The notes under the pieces: model-generated
The model's input: the letters and a program-made list of their open reading frames with translations, nothing else
Told to the model about the DNA's origin: nothing
The model's database searches: none
NCBI GenBank assembly: GCA_016870975.1
Contig: VGAE01000003.1
Location: 46,560-110,559 of the forward strand
Source: Actinomycetota bacterium
GTDB taxonomy: Bacteria; Actinomycetota; Actinomycetes; Nanopelagicales; Nanopelagicaceae
Direction: 5' to 3'
Length of the DNA stretch: 64,000 nucleotides
Shown here: piece by piece, positions 27,144-37,029 of the stretch
Layout: every line of letters begins with the position of its first letter
Numbering within the stretch: the stretch's first letter is position 1
Program-made: the position numbers and the translations under genes

Positions 27144-27416
27144 TTAAGCTGCGTTCGTGTCTACGACACTCAGTTGTGGCGCTTCTTCCAGATAAATCTG
27201 ATGAGCTACTGATGCGACAACTTTTGAAAGTGAGAGATTTAAAGCAAGACAGATGGAATTTAAGAGTTCAGATGAGGCCTCTTTTTGGCCTCTCTCAACC
27301 TCCGAGAGATAACCAAGGGAAACTCGCGCAACTTTAGCCACCTCGCGAAGAGTCCTTTTCTGGGAAATTCGGGCAGACCGAAGTACTTGGCCGATATGGG
27401 TTCTCATCAAGACCAT
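27144..27416 (-). CDS. clgR: ClgR-like XRE-family transcriptional regulator
   Basis: A 90-residue Cro/C1-type helix-turn-helix protein. The stretch [39 protein letters not shown] is nearly the signature of ClgR, the activator of clp protease and other stress genes in Actinobacteria. It ends with Ala-Ala; in Streptomyces ClgR a C-terminal Ala-Ala is reported to mark the protein for ClpP degradation, so the same feedback may operate here. The ATG has a GGAGG site 5 nt upstream. The cinA/pgsA neighbourhood matches the Mycobacterium clgR locus. Confidence 0.88.
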   Translation of the reverse strand: MVLMRTHIGQVLRSARISQKRTLREVAKVARVSLGYLSEVERGQKEASSELLNSICLALNLSLSKVVASVAHQIYLEEAPQLSVVDTNAA

Positions 27417-27431
27417 AGTTCCTCCGTTTCG

Positions 27432-27899
27432 CTACTGCTCAAGGATACGCTCTAGGGTCGCAACTGCGCTCGTTACCGCGCCGACGCGTATCTCTTCGCG
27501 ACTGCCCTGTAGGGAGAGTCGGATGTTCTGTGTGGCTTGTGGTCCAATAATCACTAGCCAGATTGACCCAGCAGGTGTCTCCTCAGCTGGACCAGGTCCG
27601 GCCACTCCAGTTGATGCGATAGACCAATCTGAATTGAATTTCTTTCGGACTCCGTTGGCCATTTCAAGAGCAATCTCCTCAGAATAAACCCCAAATTTAT
27701 TAATCAAACGCTTGGGAATGCCCAATTCTTGAACCTTACTCTCAATGGAATAAGCAACAATTCCGCCCAGGAAAACTTTTGACGAACCAGGTGCGCTTGT
27801 TAGCGCGGCCGCCAGTTTGCCGCCAGTAATAGATTCCGCGACAGCAATAGTCTCTTTTCGATATTGCAGAGTATTAATTATTTTTTCGATTGAATTCAT
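27432..27899 (-). CDS. cinA: CinA C-terminal domain protein (nicotinamide-nucleotide amidase type)
   Basis: A stand-alone CinA amidohydrolase domain of 155 residues, family activity NMN deamidation to NaMN in NAD recycling. Motifs: AVAESITGGKLAAALTSAPGSSKVFLGGIVAYS with the catalytic Ser/Lys region, and IASTGVAGPGPAEETPAGSIWLV. The N-terminal molybdopterin-like domain of long CinA proteins is absent, as is normal in Actinobacteria. Start overlaps the pgsA stop by 4 bp. Confidence 0.9.
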   Translation of the reverse strand: MNSIEKIINTLQYRKETIAVAESITGGKLAAALTSAPGSSKVFLGGIVAYSIESKVQELGIPKRLINKFGVYSEEIALEMANGVRKKFNSDWSIASTGVAGPGPAEETPAGSIWLVIIGPQATQNIRLSLQGSREEIRVGAVTSAVATLERILEQ

Positions 27900-28420
27900 T
27901 TACGGAGCACATTTCTAAAGTAATGAAAGCCTGTATACAAGGTTAAAAGTATTGCGATTGCCAGCAAAATATCTCTTGGTAGGTAAAGAAAAGTGGGTAG
28001 CGGCAATATATAAAGCCCAACAGAAAAATTCTGGAGAAGCGTCTTCACTTTTCCGCCTTGTGAAGCTGATATGACTTCGCGCTTCAACATCGCAAACCTT
28101 AAAAAGGTTACACTTACTTCTCGAGTCAGAATTAAAAGAGTTACCCACCAGTGAATCTTTTCCAAAAAAGATAATCCGATTAATGCAGTAGCAATAAATG
28201 CCTTATCTGCAATCGGATCCAAAATAATGCCAAGTTGGGATACTTGATTTCTTCGGCGAGCTATTCGACCATCCAGAATATCGGTTAAGCCGACAACAAA
28301 AAATGATGTCCAGGCAATCCACTGCCAAGTCGGATCATTGCCATTTTCTTTGAGTAGTGCCCATGCGCAGAAGGGCAGTGCAATGATACGAAATATCGTA
28401 AGTCCGTTAGGCAGATTCAT
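27896..28420 (-). CDS. pgsA: CDP-diacylglycerol--glycerol-3-phosphate 3-phosphatidyltransferase
   Basis: Makes phosphatidylglycerol phosphate at the membrane. The CDP-alcohol phosphotransferase motif D-G-x2-A-R-x8-G-x3-D-x3-D is complete (DILDGRIARRRNQVSQLGIILDPIADK). Several membrane helices fill the 174 residues. Overlaps rimO and cinA by 4 bp each. An alternative is another CDP-alcohol transferase such as cardiolipin synthase; the neighbours favour PgsA. Confidence 0.9.
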   Translation of the reverse strand: MNLPNGLTIFRIIALPFCAWALLKENGNDPTWQWIAWTSFFVVGLTDILDGRIARRRNQVSQLGIILDPIADKAFIATALIGLSFLEKIHWWVTLLILTREVSVTFLRFAMLKREVISASQGGKVKTLLQNFSVGLYILPLPTFLYLPRDILLAIAILLTLYTGFHYFRNVLRK

Positions 28421-29793
28421 AGTGGTTGGGCGACCAAATCGGTTGCGGATAAATCACTCACGACTGCATTCACGTATTCTCCAACTCGATATTTGATCCT
28501 TCCGCCGATGAAGGTGGTGGAATCCACCTCGGGGCCTTGATGCTCGGCTCTACCTTCATTCAACTCAGCATCCTCAATCAATACTCGAACTTGTTCCCCA
28601 ATTCTTTCTTGGGCACGTGCAATCATCAACTCTTCAGCTAATGAACGAAGTCGCTCAGTCCGTTCCGATATCAAATCCGTCTCAAGTTTATTTGGCAGCT
28701 GCATGGCCTCGGTTTTATCTTCATCAGAATATGGAAAGATTCCAATTGCATCCAGCCGTGCCGCGCTGATGAATTCCTCTAAATCTTCAAACTCTGATTC
28801 CGTTTCGCCAGGGAATCCAACGATGAAATTAGATCGGATTCCGGAGCTAGGTTCCAGGGCTCGAATCTGGGTCAATAGATGGAGGAAAGATTCTTTATCT
28901 CCGAATCTTTTCATTCTTCGCAAAAGAGAGCCAGAGGCATGCTGAAAGGAAATATCGAAATAAGGCAGTACTTTCTCGGTAGATATCATGGCCTGAAGTA
29001 GTGAGGGTCGAATCTCTGCAGGTTGCAGATAAGAAAGCCGAATTCTTTCAACGCCTTCAATCTTGGCAATTTCTGGTAATAGAGTTTCTAGTAATCGAAT
29101 ATCACCCAGATCTTTGCCGTAAGAAGTTGTATTTTCGCTTACTAAAAATAGTTCACTCACACCGTTATCAACCAACCACCGGGTCTCGTCGAGAATCTCA
29201 TTGGGGCGACGTGATAGAAATGAGCCGCGAAATTGAGGTATCGCGCAAAAAGTACAACGTCTATCGCATCCTGAGGCAATCTTCAAAGGAGCAAAGGGCT
29301 CGCTTCCCATGCGAACTCTGTGAAGTGCGCCGCCTTGTCCGAGATTTGCCTTAAATTCTTGTCGGTTAGCCGGCGCCAGCGGAAGCAAGTTTCGTCGATC
29401 TTTTGGAACATGGCTTGCGATGCGTTCTCCGCTCAAAATTCTTTGTAACCGTTGGGATATATCTTGATAATCATCAAATCCTAAAATGCTATCGGCTTCT
29501 GGAAGCGCTTCTGCTAGCTCCTTTCCATAGCGTTCTGCCATACAGCCAACTGCAACAACTGCTCGAAGTGTTCCATCACCTTTTTGCGAGTGTGCTTCTA
29601 ACAGCGCATCAATTGAATCTTTCTTTGCCGATTCAATAAATCCGCACGTATTGATAACGGCAATATCGGCAGCACTTGGATCTTTCTCGAGTCGCCAACC
29701 ATCTGCGGCTAATCTCCCAGCGAGCTCTTCTGAATCAACTTCATTTCTCGAACACCCGAGCGTGACGATGGATACGCTGAGTGGCTGAGGCAC
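28417..29793 (-). CDS. rimO: Ribosomal protein S12 methylthiotransferase
   Basis: A radical-SAM enzyme that methylthiolates an aspartate of ribosomal protein S12. The N-terminal UPF0004 domain (VTLGCSRNEVDSEELAG), the radical-SAM motif CDRRCTFC near residue 177 and a TRAM tail are present; SRNEVDSE distinguishes it from MiaB at 22 kb. At 458 residues it is full length. The GTG start is preceded by TAGAAT 8 nt away, so this transcript may also be leaderless or nearly so. Heads the rimO-pgsA-cinA-clgR group. Confidence 0.94.
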   Translation of the reverse strand: MPQPLSVSIVTLGCSRNEVDSEELAGRLAADGWRLEKDPSAADIAVINTCGFIESAKKDSIDALLEAHSQKGDGTLRAVVAVGCMAERYGKELAEALPEADSILGFDDYQDISQRLQRILSGERIASHVPKDRRNLLPLAPANRQEFKANLGQGGALHRVRMGSEPFAPLKIASGCDRRCTFCAIPQFRGSFLSRRPNEILDETRWLVDNGVSELFLVSENTTSYGKDLGDIRLLETLLPEIAKIEGVERIRLSYLQPAEIRPSLLQAMISTEKVLPYFDISFQHASGSLLRRMKRFGDKESFLHLLTQIRALEPSSGIRSNFIVGFPGETESEFEDLEEFISAARLDAIGIFPYSDEDKTEAMQLPNKLETDLISERTERLRSLAEELMIARAQERIGEQVRVLIEDAELNEGRAEHQGPEVDSTTFIGGRIKYRVGEYVNAVVSDLSATDLVAQPL

Positions 29794-29830
29794 CCACGGA
29801 TTCTATCTTTTGACGTTAAATTACCCGTCT

Positions 29831-30547
29831 TTATCCGTTTTGTAAGAGTGCTTGTGGGCCAAATTCTAATCTAACTACTTCGCCGACCGCCCCCACCGTT
29901 CCCAAATTCTCTCCATTCACTATCAACTCAAGAGCGCCGGCATTTCCGAGAACGAGATAGATGAGTTGATCGTCTTGGAATGACTGCTCTTCGCCCTCTC
30001 TAATTCTCCCGCTAAATAAAGTTGCACCTGAGCTATCACTTACTGCCACCCATGAAAGTCCGTTGACACCTTTCAGTTTCACTGTGACGCCTTTAACTCT
30101 AGTTGCGACTGAGCCAGTTTCAATTTGTCCAGTTACTGTGATTGGTGAATTTGGAGTATTTGAAGATGTGATAATCACGCCGCCAACGATTGCGAAGATA
30201 AATATTCCGGCTGCTACCCCAGCAAGCGCTTTCCAAGAAAAGTTCTTCTTAACAGGTCGCGACAAGGTAGCGTTATTTTCATTCAGTAATTCACGTATAG
30301 ACTTATTCAGCGAAATTGTTTGGGATTCAAATTTAATTAATACTTCGTCAGCACTAACTCCACAAATACTCGCGATATTTCGGATATGTCCGCGAGCATA
30401 AGCCGTCCCGCCACAAGAAGAAAAATCATCATGCTCAAAATCTTCAATTACGCTTTCTGGTATTCGAGTGCGCACAGATAATTCAGCCACAGAATAACCA
30501 CTCGCCTTACGAATCTCGCGAAGAGAGTTACCGACTGACATTTCCAC
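29831..30547 (-). CDS. RodZ-like helix-turn-helix membrane protein
   Basis: 238 residues: an N-terminal Cro-type domain (SLREIRKASGYSVAELSVRTRIPESVIEDFE, with AYARGHIRNIA), one membrane segment near residues 108-127 (ALAGVAAGIFIFAIVGGVII), and an extracytoplasmic DUF4115-type beta domain. This is the RodZ architecture, which links the MreB cytoskeleton to the wall in rods; in Actinobacteria the role is less clear. It lies between ftsK and rimO. GGAGTGGAA precedes the ATG. Confidence 0.82.
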   Translation of the reverse strand: MEMSVGNSLREIRKASGYSVAELSVRTRIPESVIEDFEHDDFSSCGGTAYARGHIRNIASICGVSADEVLIKFESQTISLNKSIRELLNENNATLSRPVKKNFSWKALAGVAAGIFIFAIVGGVIITSSNTPNSPITVTGQIETGSVATRVKGVTVKLKGVNGLSWVAVSDSSGATLFSGRIREGEEQSFQDDQLIYLVLGNAGALELIVNGENLGTVGAVGEVVRLEFGPQALLQNG

Positions 30548-30624
30548 TCCGACATCTATTGAAGAAAATAGAGAGAAAGTTTAAGACCTGTTAAGTAACC
30601 AGGACAACCCCCAACCCTGGTACT

Positions 30625-32943
30625 TCACCCCTTAATGGTGGAGAGCACGCTCGCTAAATCTTCTGGTTTCACCATTACTGATCTAGCTTTGGAGCCCTCT
30701 GAGGGTCCGACAATGCCGCGTGACTCCATCAAGTCCATCAATCGACCTGCCTTGGCAAATCCGATTCGGAGCTTACGCTGCAACATTGAGGTCGAGCCGA
30801 ATTGTGTTGAGACTACTAGCTCAATTGCCTGGAGAAGTAAGTCGAGATCGTCTCCAATATCATTTTCGATTGATTTGGTAGTTGATGTAGGGCGCAAAAT
30901 ATCTTCTCTATACGCGGGTTTCAGTTGTGACTTCACATGGCCAACGACAGATTCTATTTCTCGTTCTGAGACATAAGCACCCTGAATTCGAATAGGTTTA
31001 GTTGCGCCCATTGGCAAGAACAATCCATCACCTTGGCCGACTAGTTTCTCTGCCCCGGGAGAATCCAAAATAACTCTGGAGTCAGCAAGCGATGAAGTCG
31101 CAAAGGATAAACGTGAAGGAACATTAGCTTTGATGAGACCGGTAACAATATCGACGCTAGGCCTCTGGGTTGCAATAACAAGATGGATTCCGGCTGCACG
31201 GGCTAATTGAGTAATTTTCACAATGCTATCTTCAACTTCTCTTGCCGCAACCATCATTAAATCAGCTAATTCGTCTACAACCACTAGCAAATATGGATAC
31301 GACTCAAGCGGGCCCTCCGCATCTAGTCCTGGTTCTAACTTTCCTGATCTGACCGCCTTATTAAAGTCATCCACATGGCGAAAGCCATAAGTTGAAAGAT
31401 CGTCGTACCGCATTTCCATTTCGCGTATTACCCAAGCCAAAGCGTCCGCCGCTTTCTTGGGGTTAGTGATAATCGGGGAGATTAGATGAGGAATTCCGTC
31501 ATAAGCATTTAGCTCAACTCGTTTTGGATCTATAAGAATTAGTCTTACATCATTTGGGGTTGCGCGCATCAGGATCGAAGTTACAAGTGAATTTATCATG
31601 GAGGATTTACCGGCCCCAGTAGCGCCAGCAACCAATAGATGTGGCATCTTTGCAAGATTGGCACAGATGAAACTTCCTTCGACATCTTTGCCGAGCGCAA
31701 TCAGCATTGGATGATGGTCGTTGCCAGCAACGCTGGAACGCAGCACATCGCCAAGCGAAACGATTTCTCGATCACTATTTGGAATTTCAATTCCCACAGC
31801 TGATTTTCCTGGTATCGGTGAGAGCATCCTGACATCGCTGCTCGCGACAGCATAGGCAATATTTTTACTCAACGCAGTTATGGCCTCAACCTTCACGCCG
31901 CTACCAAGTTCGACTTCGTACCGCGTAACTGTCGGTCCGCGCATAAATCCCGTTACTTCACAGTCGATTTCGAATTCACGGAATAACTCAGTGAGAGCCG
32001 CAACAACTGAGTCGTTTACTTTGCTCTTACCTTTACTTGGCGGGCCTGAACGAAGAAGTTCCATTTCTGGCAAGATATAGGAATCGGTCGCTGAAAGTAC
32101 TAATTGAACTGGTCGTTGCGGCTTGCTGGCCTTACTTGACTCGGATTTGGGAATTTCGACTGTGAATTCCTGATCAAATGCAACTTCATCTATCTCATCT
32201 TCAGGATGGCTAGCGAACTCTTGCACCAGAGGCGTTTCAAAGGGAGGCGTTTCTGAAATTTCGAAATCTGCAATTTTTCTCTCTCGTCGCTCCTCCATTG
32301 CGCCGCTTACTTTCCGTCCAGCCCCTGAGAGTAAGCCGCTCAAGAGTCCTATTACTCGAGAAAAAGGAGTTGCCGTGATGACAAGCAAAGAAAAGAGCAG
32401 TATCAAGATCAAAATTGGGATTGCTAAAAGATCAGTGACCAAAGCGATAAGAGGTGAAGATATTGCATACCCAATCCAGCCACCACCCTCACGCATCGCC
32501 GTAGCGCCTGTATCTACTGAACTTGGATTAAGGATATGAATTAATCCGGTGGAGCTGATTATTAAAAGAAAAGAGCCAACAACTATGCGCCCGTTCGCTG
32601 CTTTATCTTGTGGTGATCGAAAAAGACGAAATGCGAAGTACATAAAGAGAGGTGGGATGGCCAGTGCTAATCGACCGACTGCTCCAAAGAAAAAAGCATG
32701 AGCTGCATTTCCAAACAAATTATCAAGTTTCCACCATGTGGTTGCTGCTGCTACTAGGGCAATAATTAAGAGAATTAACCCGAGCCCATCTCGTTGATGT
32801 TCAACATCTAGATCTTTTGCACCACGAGTTACGACTCGAATGGAAGCGCCCAAACCTTTAGCTATGGCGCGCCAAATTGAACCAAGGAACTGAGATAACG
32901 TCCCTATTAGGCCGCTAGAATTCCTTTTGCCACTCTTTGCCAC
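30625..32943 (-). CDS. ftsK: DNA translocase FtsK/SpoIIIE
   Basis: A septal DNA pump that clears chromosome DNA at division. Four hydrophobic segments occupy the first 200 residues. After a variable linker comes the motor domain: Walker A GATGAGKSSM near residue 444, Walker B YLLVVVDELADLMM, and ATQRPSVDIVTGLIKANVPSR. The gamma winged helix for KOPS-like recognition is intact at the C-terminus (STSMLQRKLRIGFAKAGRLMDLMESRGIVGPSEG). The 772-residue length reflects a short linker. GTG start. Confidence 0.95.
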   Translation of the reverse strand: MAKSGKRNSSGLIGTLSQFLGSIWRAIAKGLGASIRVVTRGAKDLDVEHQRDGLGLILLIIALVAAATTWWKLDNLFGNAAHAFFFGAVGRLALAIPPLFMYFAFRLFRSPQDKAANGRIVVGSFLLIISSTGLIHILNPSSVDTGATAMREGGGWIGYAISSPLIALVTDLLAIPILILILLFSLLVITATPFSRVIGLLSGLLSGAGRKVSGAMEERRERKIADFEISETPPFETPLVQEFASHPEDEIDEVAFDQEFTVEIPKSESSKASKPQRPVQLVLSATDSYILPEMELLRSGPPSKGKSKVNDSVVAALTELFREFEIDCEVTGFMRGPTVTRYEVELGSGVKVEAITALSKNIAYAVASSDVRMLSPIPGKSAVGIEIPNSDREIVSLGDVLRSSVAGNDHHPMLIALGKDVEGSFICANLAKMPHLLVAGATGAGKSSMINSLVTSILMRATPNDVRLILIDPKRVELNAYDGIPHLISPIITNPKKAADALAWVIREMEMRYDDLSTYGFRHVDDFNKAVRSGKLEPGLDAEGPLESYPYLLVVVDELADLMMVAAREVEDSIVKITQLARAAGIHLVIATQRPSVDIVTGLIKANVPSRLSFATSSLADSRVILDSPGAEKLVGQGDGLFLPMGATKPIRIQGAYVSEREIESVVGHVKSQLKPAYREDILRPTSTTKSIENDIGDDLDLLLQAIELVVSTQFGSTSMLQRKLRIGFAKAGRLMDLMESRGIVGPSEGSKARSVMVKPEDLASVLSTIKG

Positions 32944-32992
32944 AACCTAAAATCGTATGGCACTTGAAAATCACAGAGGGTAAGGCGCGCCG

Positions 32993-34675
32993 TCACACTT
33001 CAATTACAACAGGAACGATCATTGGTTTTCGACGATGTTCCCCGCCAACCCAACTACCAACTGTCTTGCGCACAACTTGTGAGAGTTGGTGCGTTCCATT
33101 GATACCTCCGGCGACGGCTCCTGCTAGAGCTTGCTCGATTCTGCCTTTTACTTCATCGAATAAAGCTTGGTCCTCCGCAAACCCTCTGGCATGTATGTCA
33201 GGGCCAGCAACAATTTTCCCAGTTTGCGAATCGATGACTACGATTACCGAAATAAATCCTTCTTCTCCCAGAATTCTTCGATCCTTAAGAGAATCCTCGG
33301 TGATATCACCAATGCTCTGTCCGTCAACATAAACCATGCCGCATGGGACAGCGCCAACTATCTTCGCTTTGCCAGCCGAAAGATCTACGACGACTCCATT
33401 CTCTGCAATGACTACATTTTCTCGTTTCACTCCAGTAGAGATAGCTAATTCGGCATTTGCTCTCATATGGCGCCATTCTCCATGGACTGGCATTACATTT
33501 TTCGGTCGAACTATGTTGTAGCAATAAAGTAGTTCTCCAGCAGCAGCGTGCCCCGAGACATGAACTAAAGCATTGCCTTTGTGTACAACTTTCGCACCAT
33601 ATCTCGTAAGCTCATTAATTATCCGATAAACAGAATTCTCATTTCCAGGAATGAGTGATGAAGCAAAAATAACCGTGTCGCCTTGACCTACTCGGATTCT
33701 GTGATCACCATTTGCCATACGTGACAGCGCAGCTAGTGGCTCGCCTTGTGAACCCGTAGAAATAAGTACGAGGTCGTCACCATAATCATCAATTTCATCT
33801 TCTTCTATCAAAGTATTTGGTGGCACTTTAAGGTAACCAAGTTCAGCCGCTAAAGTCATATTACGAATCATGCTTCGTCCCACAAAGGCGGCTTTCTTGC
33901 CATTGGATTTGGCGATTTCTAGTACTTGTTGAACTCGGTGCACATGCGATGCGAATGAGGCGACAATAACTCTCCGTTTCGCAGACGCGATCACTCGATC
34001 CAGAACTGGCATAATTTCGCGCTCTGAAGTTGTGTAACCAGGAATATCGGCATTTGTGGAATCCACCATGAAAAGATCCACGCCTTCTCTGCCTAATTCG
34101 GCAAATCTAGGTAAGTCTGTAGTTCTACCATCTAAAGGTAATTGGTCCATTTTAAAATCACCCGTATGAAGGACAACTCCTGCCTGAGTTTTAATCGCAA
34201 CTGCTAGGGCATCTGGTATCGAGTGATTTACAGCTATAAATTCCAAGTCAAAATTGCCAACTTTGCGACGTTGTCCCTCGCGAACTTCTATAGTGATAGG
34301 CGAAATTCGATGGTCTCGCAATTTCCCTTTGGCAAACGCCAGAGTCAATAGGGAGCCAATAACAGGTATATCGCTTCTTTCTCTTAACAGATAGCCTAAA
34401 GCGCTTATGTGATCCTCATGGCCATGCGTTAGAAAAATAGCTTTAATATCCGTTAATCGCTCCCGGATATATGAGAAATCGGGAAGAATTAAATCAACAC
34501 CTGGTTGATTCTCCTCTGGAAAAAGAACACCACAATCAACAACTAAAAGTTCGCCTTCGTATTCGAAGACAGTCATATTTCTTCCGACTTCGGCAAGGCC
34601 GCCCAGAGCGACTATGCGCAAAGTTTGTTTGGAGAGTTTTGGTGGCAACCCAAGGTCTGGGTGCGGATGATTCAT
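32993..34675 (-). CDS. rnj: Ribonuclease J
   Basis: A beta-CASP metallo-beta-lactamase RNase with endo- and 5'-3' exonuclease activity in RNA decay. The metal site is FLTHGHEDHISALGYLL near residue 84, with a second His in VNHSIPDA and HTGDFKMD. The beta-CASP part has SHVHRVQQ and FVGRSM; HVSGHA is the C-terminal metal motif. At 560 residues it is full length. Its ATG overlaps the dapA stop by one base (TAATG). Confidence 0.95.
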   Translation of the reverse strand: MNHPHPDLGLPPKLSKQTLRIVALGGLAEVGRNMTVFEYEGELLVVDCGVLFPEENQPGVDLILPDFSYIRERLTDIKAIFLTHGHEDHISALGYLLRERSDIPVIGSLLTLAFAKGKLRDHRISPITIEVREGQRRKVGNFDLEFIAVNHSIPDALAVAIKTQAGVVLHTGDFKMDQLPLDGRTTDLPRFAELGREGVDLFMVDSTNADIPGYTTSEREIMPVLDRVIASAKRRVIVASFASHVHRVQQVLEIAKSNGKKAAFVGRSMIRNMTLAAELGYLKVPPNTLIEEDEIDDYGDDLVLISTGSQGEPLAALSRMANGDHRIRVGQGDTVIFASSLIPGNENSVYRIINELTRYGAKVVHKGNALVHVSGHAAAGELLYCYNIVRPKNVMPVHGEWRHMRANAELAISTGVKRENVVIAENGVVVDLSAGKAKIVGAVPCGMVYVDGQSIGDITEDSLKDRRILGEEGFISVIVVIDSQTGKIVAGPDIHARGFAEDQALFDEVKGRIEQALAGAVAGGINGTHQLSQVVRKTVGSWVGGEHRRKPMIVPVVIEV

Positions 34676-35559
34676 TATGTGAGTTTCACTCCGCCGTTAC
34701 TGAGATCCTCTTTTAGTTGAGAAATTTGCGCAGCAGTTGCATCTACTAACGGGAGTCTCACTTTCCCGCCTGGCAAGCCCATAAGATTTAGCGCAGTTTT
34801 GGTCAGAATGGCTCCTTGTGTTCTAAAAGTTCCAGTAAAGACGGGTAGCAATTCCTGATGAATTTTTAGCGCAAGTTCTGGTTTATTGGCAAACCATGAA
34901 TCTAACATTTCTCGCAATCGGGAACCAACGGTATGGCCACAAACGGAGACAAAACCAACTGCACCAACAGATAAAAGTGGCAAGTTCAAAATGTCATCGC
35001 CGGAATAGACCGGAATGCCTGAACGCTTTATCACCCAAGAAGTTGATGCGACATCGCCCTTGGCATCTTTTAGCGCCACGATATTCTTATGTTCAGCTAG
35101 CCGACAAATAGTGTCAGGTTCAATCGGTACACCAGTTCTTCCAGGTATGTCATAAAGCATTACCGGTACATCAGTTGCATCTGCCATTGCGCGAAAGTGA
35201 GCTTCGATGCCAACTTGAGGAGGTTTGTTGTAGTAAGGGGTGACGACCAGTAAACCATCAGCTCCTGCTGCTGCCGCTAGTTTGGCCTGCTCCACTGAGT
35301 GTGAAGTTTCATTATTTCCGGCCCCAGCAATTATTTTTAGTTTTCCACCGGTTGCTTTGCGGACAGTTTTAATAATCTCAATCTTTTCCTGATCACTTGT
35401 GGTCGGCGCTTCACCCGTGGTTCCGTTTACCGCAATACCGTCATGGCCAGAGTTTTGGAGATGAACCGCTAACTTTTCAACACCTGCCCAATCAATCATT
35501 AAGTCATCCTTAAACGGAGTGACCATCGCTGTGATTAGTCGACCAAAAGGCGCCTGCAT
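34675..35559 (-). CDS. dapA: 4-hydroxy-tetrahydrodipicolinate synthase
   Basis: Condenses pyruvate and aspartate semialdehyde, the first committed step to diaminopimelate and lysine. The Schiff-base Lys is in NIVALKDAKGD near residue 160; the proton-relay Tyr is in MLYDIPGRTG near 134; the Thr-Thr pair is in VNGTTGEAPT. Complete at 294 residues. Coupled to the RNase J gene by a one-base overlap and 12 bp downstream of thyX. Confidence 0.96.
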   Translation of the reverse strand: MQAPFGRLITAMVTPFKDDLMIDWAGVEKLAVHLQNSGHDGIAVNGTTGEAPTTSDQEKIEIIKTVRKATGGKLKIIAGAGNNETSHSVEQAKLAAAAGADGLLVVTPYYNKPPQVGIEAHFRAMADATDVPVMLYDIPGRTGVPIEPDTICRLAEHKNIVALKDAKGDVASTSWVIKRSGIPVYSGDDILNLPLLSVGAVGFVSVCGHTVGSRLREMLDSWFANKPELALKIHQELLPVFTGTFRTQGAILTKTALNLMGLPGGKVRLPLVDATAAQISQLKEDLSNGGVKLT

Positions 35560-35571
35560 ATGCCAAGGCTA

Positions 35572-36303
35572 CTACGGGGCTACTCTTCCCGATTTCTCGA
35601 ATGCCGCATAGGTAAGCGGCATTAAACGAGCAAAATGCTCCTCCATCTTCTCCGCGACCATCTCAATCTCGCGCTGAGGGTAACTTGGGAAATGCGACCC
35701 TTCACGACTAGTACGCAAAGACAAGAAATTCATCAATGCTCGCGCATTCATAGTCACATACATAGATGAATAGAGCGCTACCGGCAACACTGCTCGTGCA
35801 ACTTCGCGTGCAACACCGATATCCAACATCTGCTTATAGTTCTTATAGGCCAACTCATATGTTTCTTTCATTGATTTAACGGTCTGCTCATATTGTTCGT
35901 TGGTTCCATCAACGAAAACGTAATGACCTGTCTTGCCCGTTTGAACCAATTTTCGCTCTGGACTTGGAACATAAAAAACTGGTTTGAGTTCTCTATATCG
36001 TCCGCTCTCTTCATTGTAGGAAGCAATTCGATGTCTCATAAATTCACGAAATACAAAGATCGGAGCGCTAACAAAGAAAGTCATTGAAGTGTGCTCGAAA
36101 GGTGAGCCGTGTCGCTCTCGAGCAAGGTAATTAATTAACCCAGCTGACCTATTTGGATCGCTGTCAATCTCGTCTCGAGATTGTTCGCCTGCCGTTGAAA
36201 CGCGAGCAGCCCAAATCACATCTCCGTCATTTGCGTTCGCCTTTACAAGCTCAACGGTGACATCATCTCGAAAGACGATTTCCGGATGTTCCGAATTACT
36301 CAC
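35572..36303 (-). CDS. thyX: Flavin-dependent thymidylate synthase
   Basis: Makes dTMP from dUMP using FAD and methylenetetrahydrofolate. The ThyX signature RHR-x7-S-x-R is present in FMRHRIASYNEESGRYRELKPVFYVP, followed by an NARALMNFLSLR block. The frame is open to 36354, but the GTG at 36303 is preferred: TTGGTC-17-TAGGGT ends 7 nt before it, giving a leaderless start and 243 residues, as usual for the family. Divergent from azlC; first gene of thyX-dapA-rnj. Confidence 0.94.
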   Translation of the reverse strand: MSNSEHPEIVFRDDVTVELVKANANDGDVIWAARVSTAGEQSRDEIDSDPNRSAGLINYLARERHGSPFEHTSMTFFVSAPIFVFREFMRHRIASYNEESGRYRELKPVFYVPSPERKLVQTGKTGHYVFVDGTNEQYEQTVKSMKETYELAYKNYKQMLDIGVAREVARAVLPVALYSSMYVTMNARALMNFLSLRTSREGSHFPSYPQREIEMVAEKMEEHFARLMPLTYAAFEKSGRVAP

Positions 36304-36310
36304 GAGCTTG

Positions 36311-36339
36311 ACCCTATCTTTGACGTGGTGTTCGACCAA
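36311..36339 (-). promoter_or_regulatory. thyX promoter, leaderless geometry
   Basis: Minus strand: -35 TTGGTC (36334-36339), 17 bp, -10 TAGGGT (36311-36316), 7 nt, GTG of thyX. The transcription start should fall at or just before the start codon. This promoter decides the start call for thyX. Confidence 0.6.
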
Positions 36340-36345
36340 GACTTG

Positions 36346-37029
36346 ATGGGGCAAAATAGCGGCGTGTCATTTGATCGCCGCGCAGTGTTACGAGATTCAC
36401 TAAGCGTTTCGTTTCCAGTAGGAATGTATGGTGCAGCCTTTGGTGCCGCTTCGGTAACGGCTGGATTCTCTGTTGCGCAGACTTGCGCTTTTTCACTATT
36501 ACTATTTTCTGGAGCATCGCAATTTGCAGTCGTCGGAGTAATGGCAGCTGGAGGAAGCGCGATTAGCGCAATCGCAACGGGTGGATTACTTGGAATAAGA
36601 AATGGCCTTTACGCGCTGCGTATGTCGCCAATTCTCAAATTCTCTGGAATCTCAAAAATTTTAGGAGCCCAAGTGACAATAGATGAATCAACAGGAGTTG
36701 CCCTCTCTCAAGAGTCTAGAGGCGAAGCGGCGATGCGATACGGATTCATCTCAACTGGAATAGGTGTCTTTGTTTTCTGGAATCTCTTTACGCTAATCGG
36801 CGCAGTCAGTGCTAGTTCAATTAGTGATCCATCGATGTGGGGTTTGGATGCTGCGGTTCCGGCAGCATTCTTAGGTTTACTATGGCCTCGTCTCGAATCA
36901 AGTCGCAAGAAATTCGCCGCCATAGCTAGCGCACTTCTAGCACTCGCGCTCACTCCTTTTCTTCCAGCAGGATTACCAATCATTGCCACTGTCTCTGTCG
37001 CACTAGTTTTCGGATGGCGATCCAGATGA
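36346..37029 (+). CDS. azlC: AzlC family branched-chain amino acid exporter, large subunit
   Basis: A membrane protein of the LIV-E family. The conserved N-terminal block is FPVGMYGAAFGAASVTAGFSVAQTCAFSLLLFSGASQFAVVGV, followed by LLGIRNGLYALRM and several more membrane helices (about 227 residues in total). With AzlD it forms an exporter of branched-chain amino acids or analogues. The ATG at 36346 is used; a GTG at 36364 is also possible and the open frame starts earlier but would overlap thyX. Plus-strand pair inserted in a long minus-strand run. Confidence 0.85.
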   Translation: MGQNSGVSFDRRAVLRDSLSVSFPVGMYGAAFGAASVTAGFSVAQTCAFSLLLFSGASQFAVVGVMAAGGSAISAIATGGLLGIRNGLYALRMSPILKFSGISKILGAQVTIDESTGVALSQESRGEAAMRYGFISTGIGVFVFWNLFTLIGAVSASSISDPSMWGLDAAVPAAFLGLLWPRLESSRKKFAAIASALLALALTPFLPAGLPIIATVSVALVFGWRSR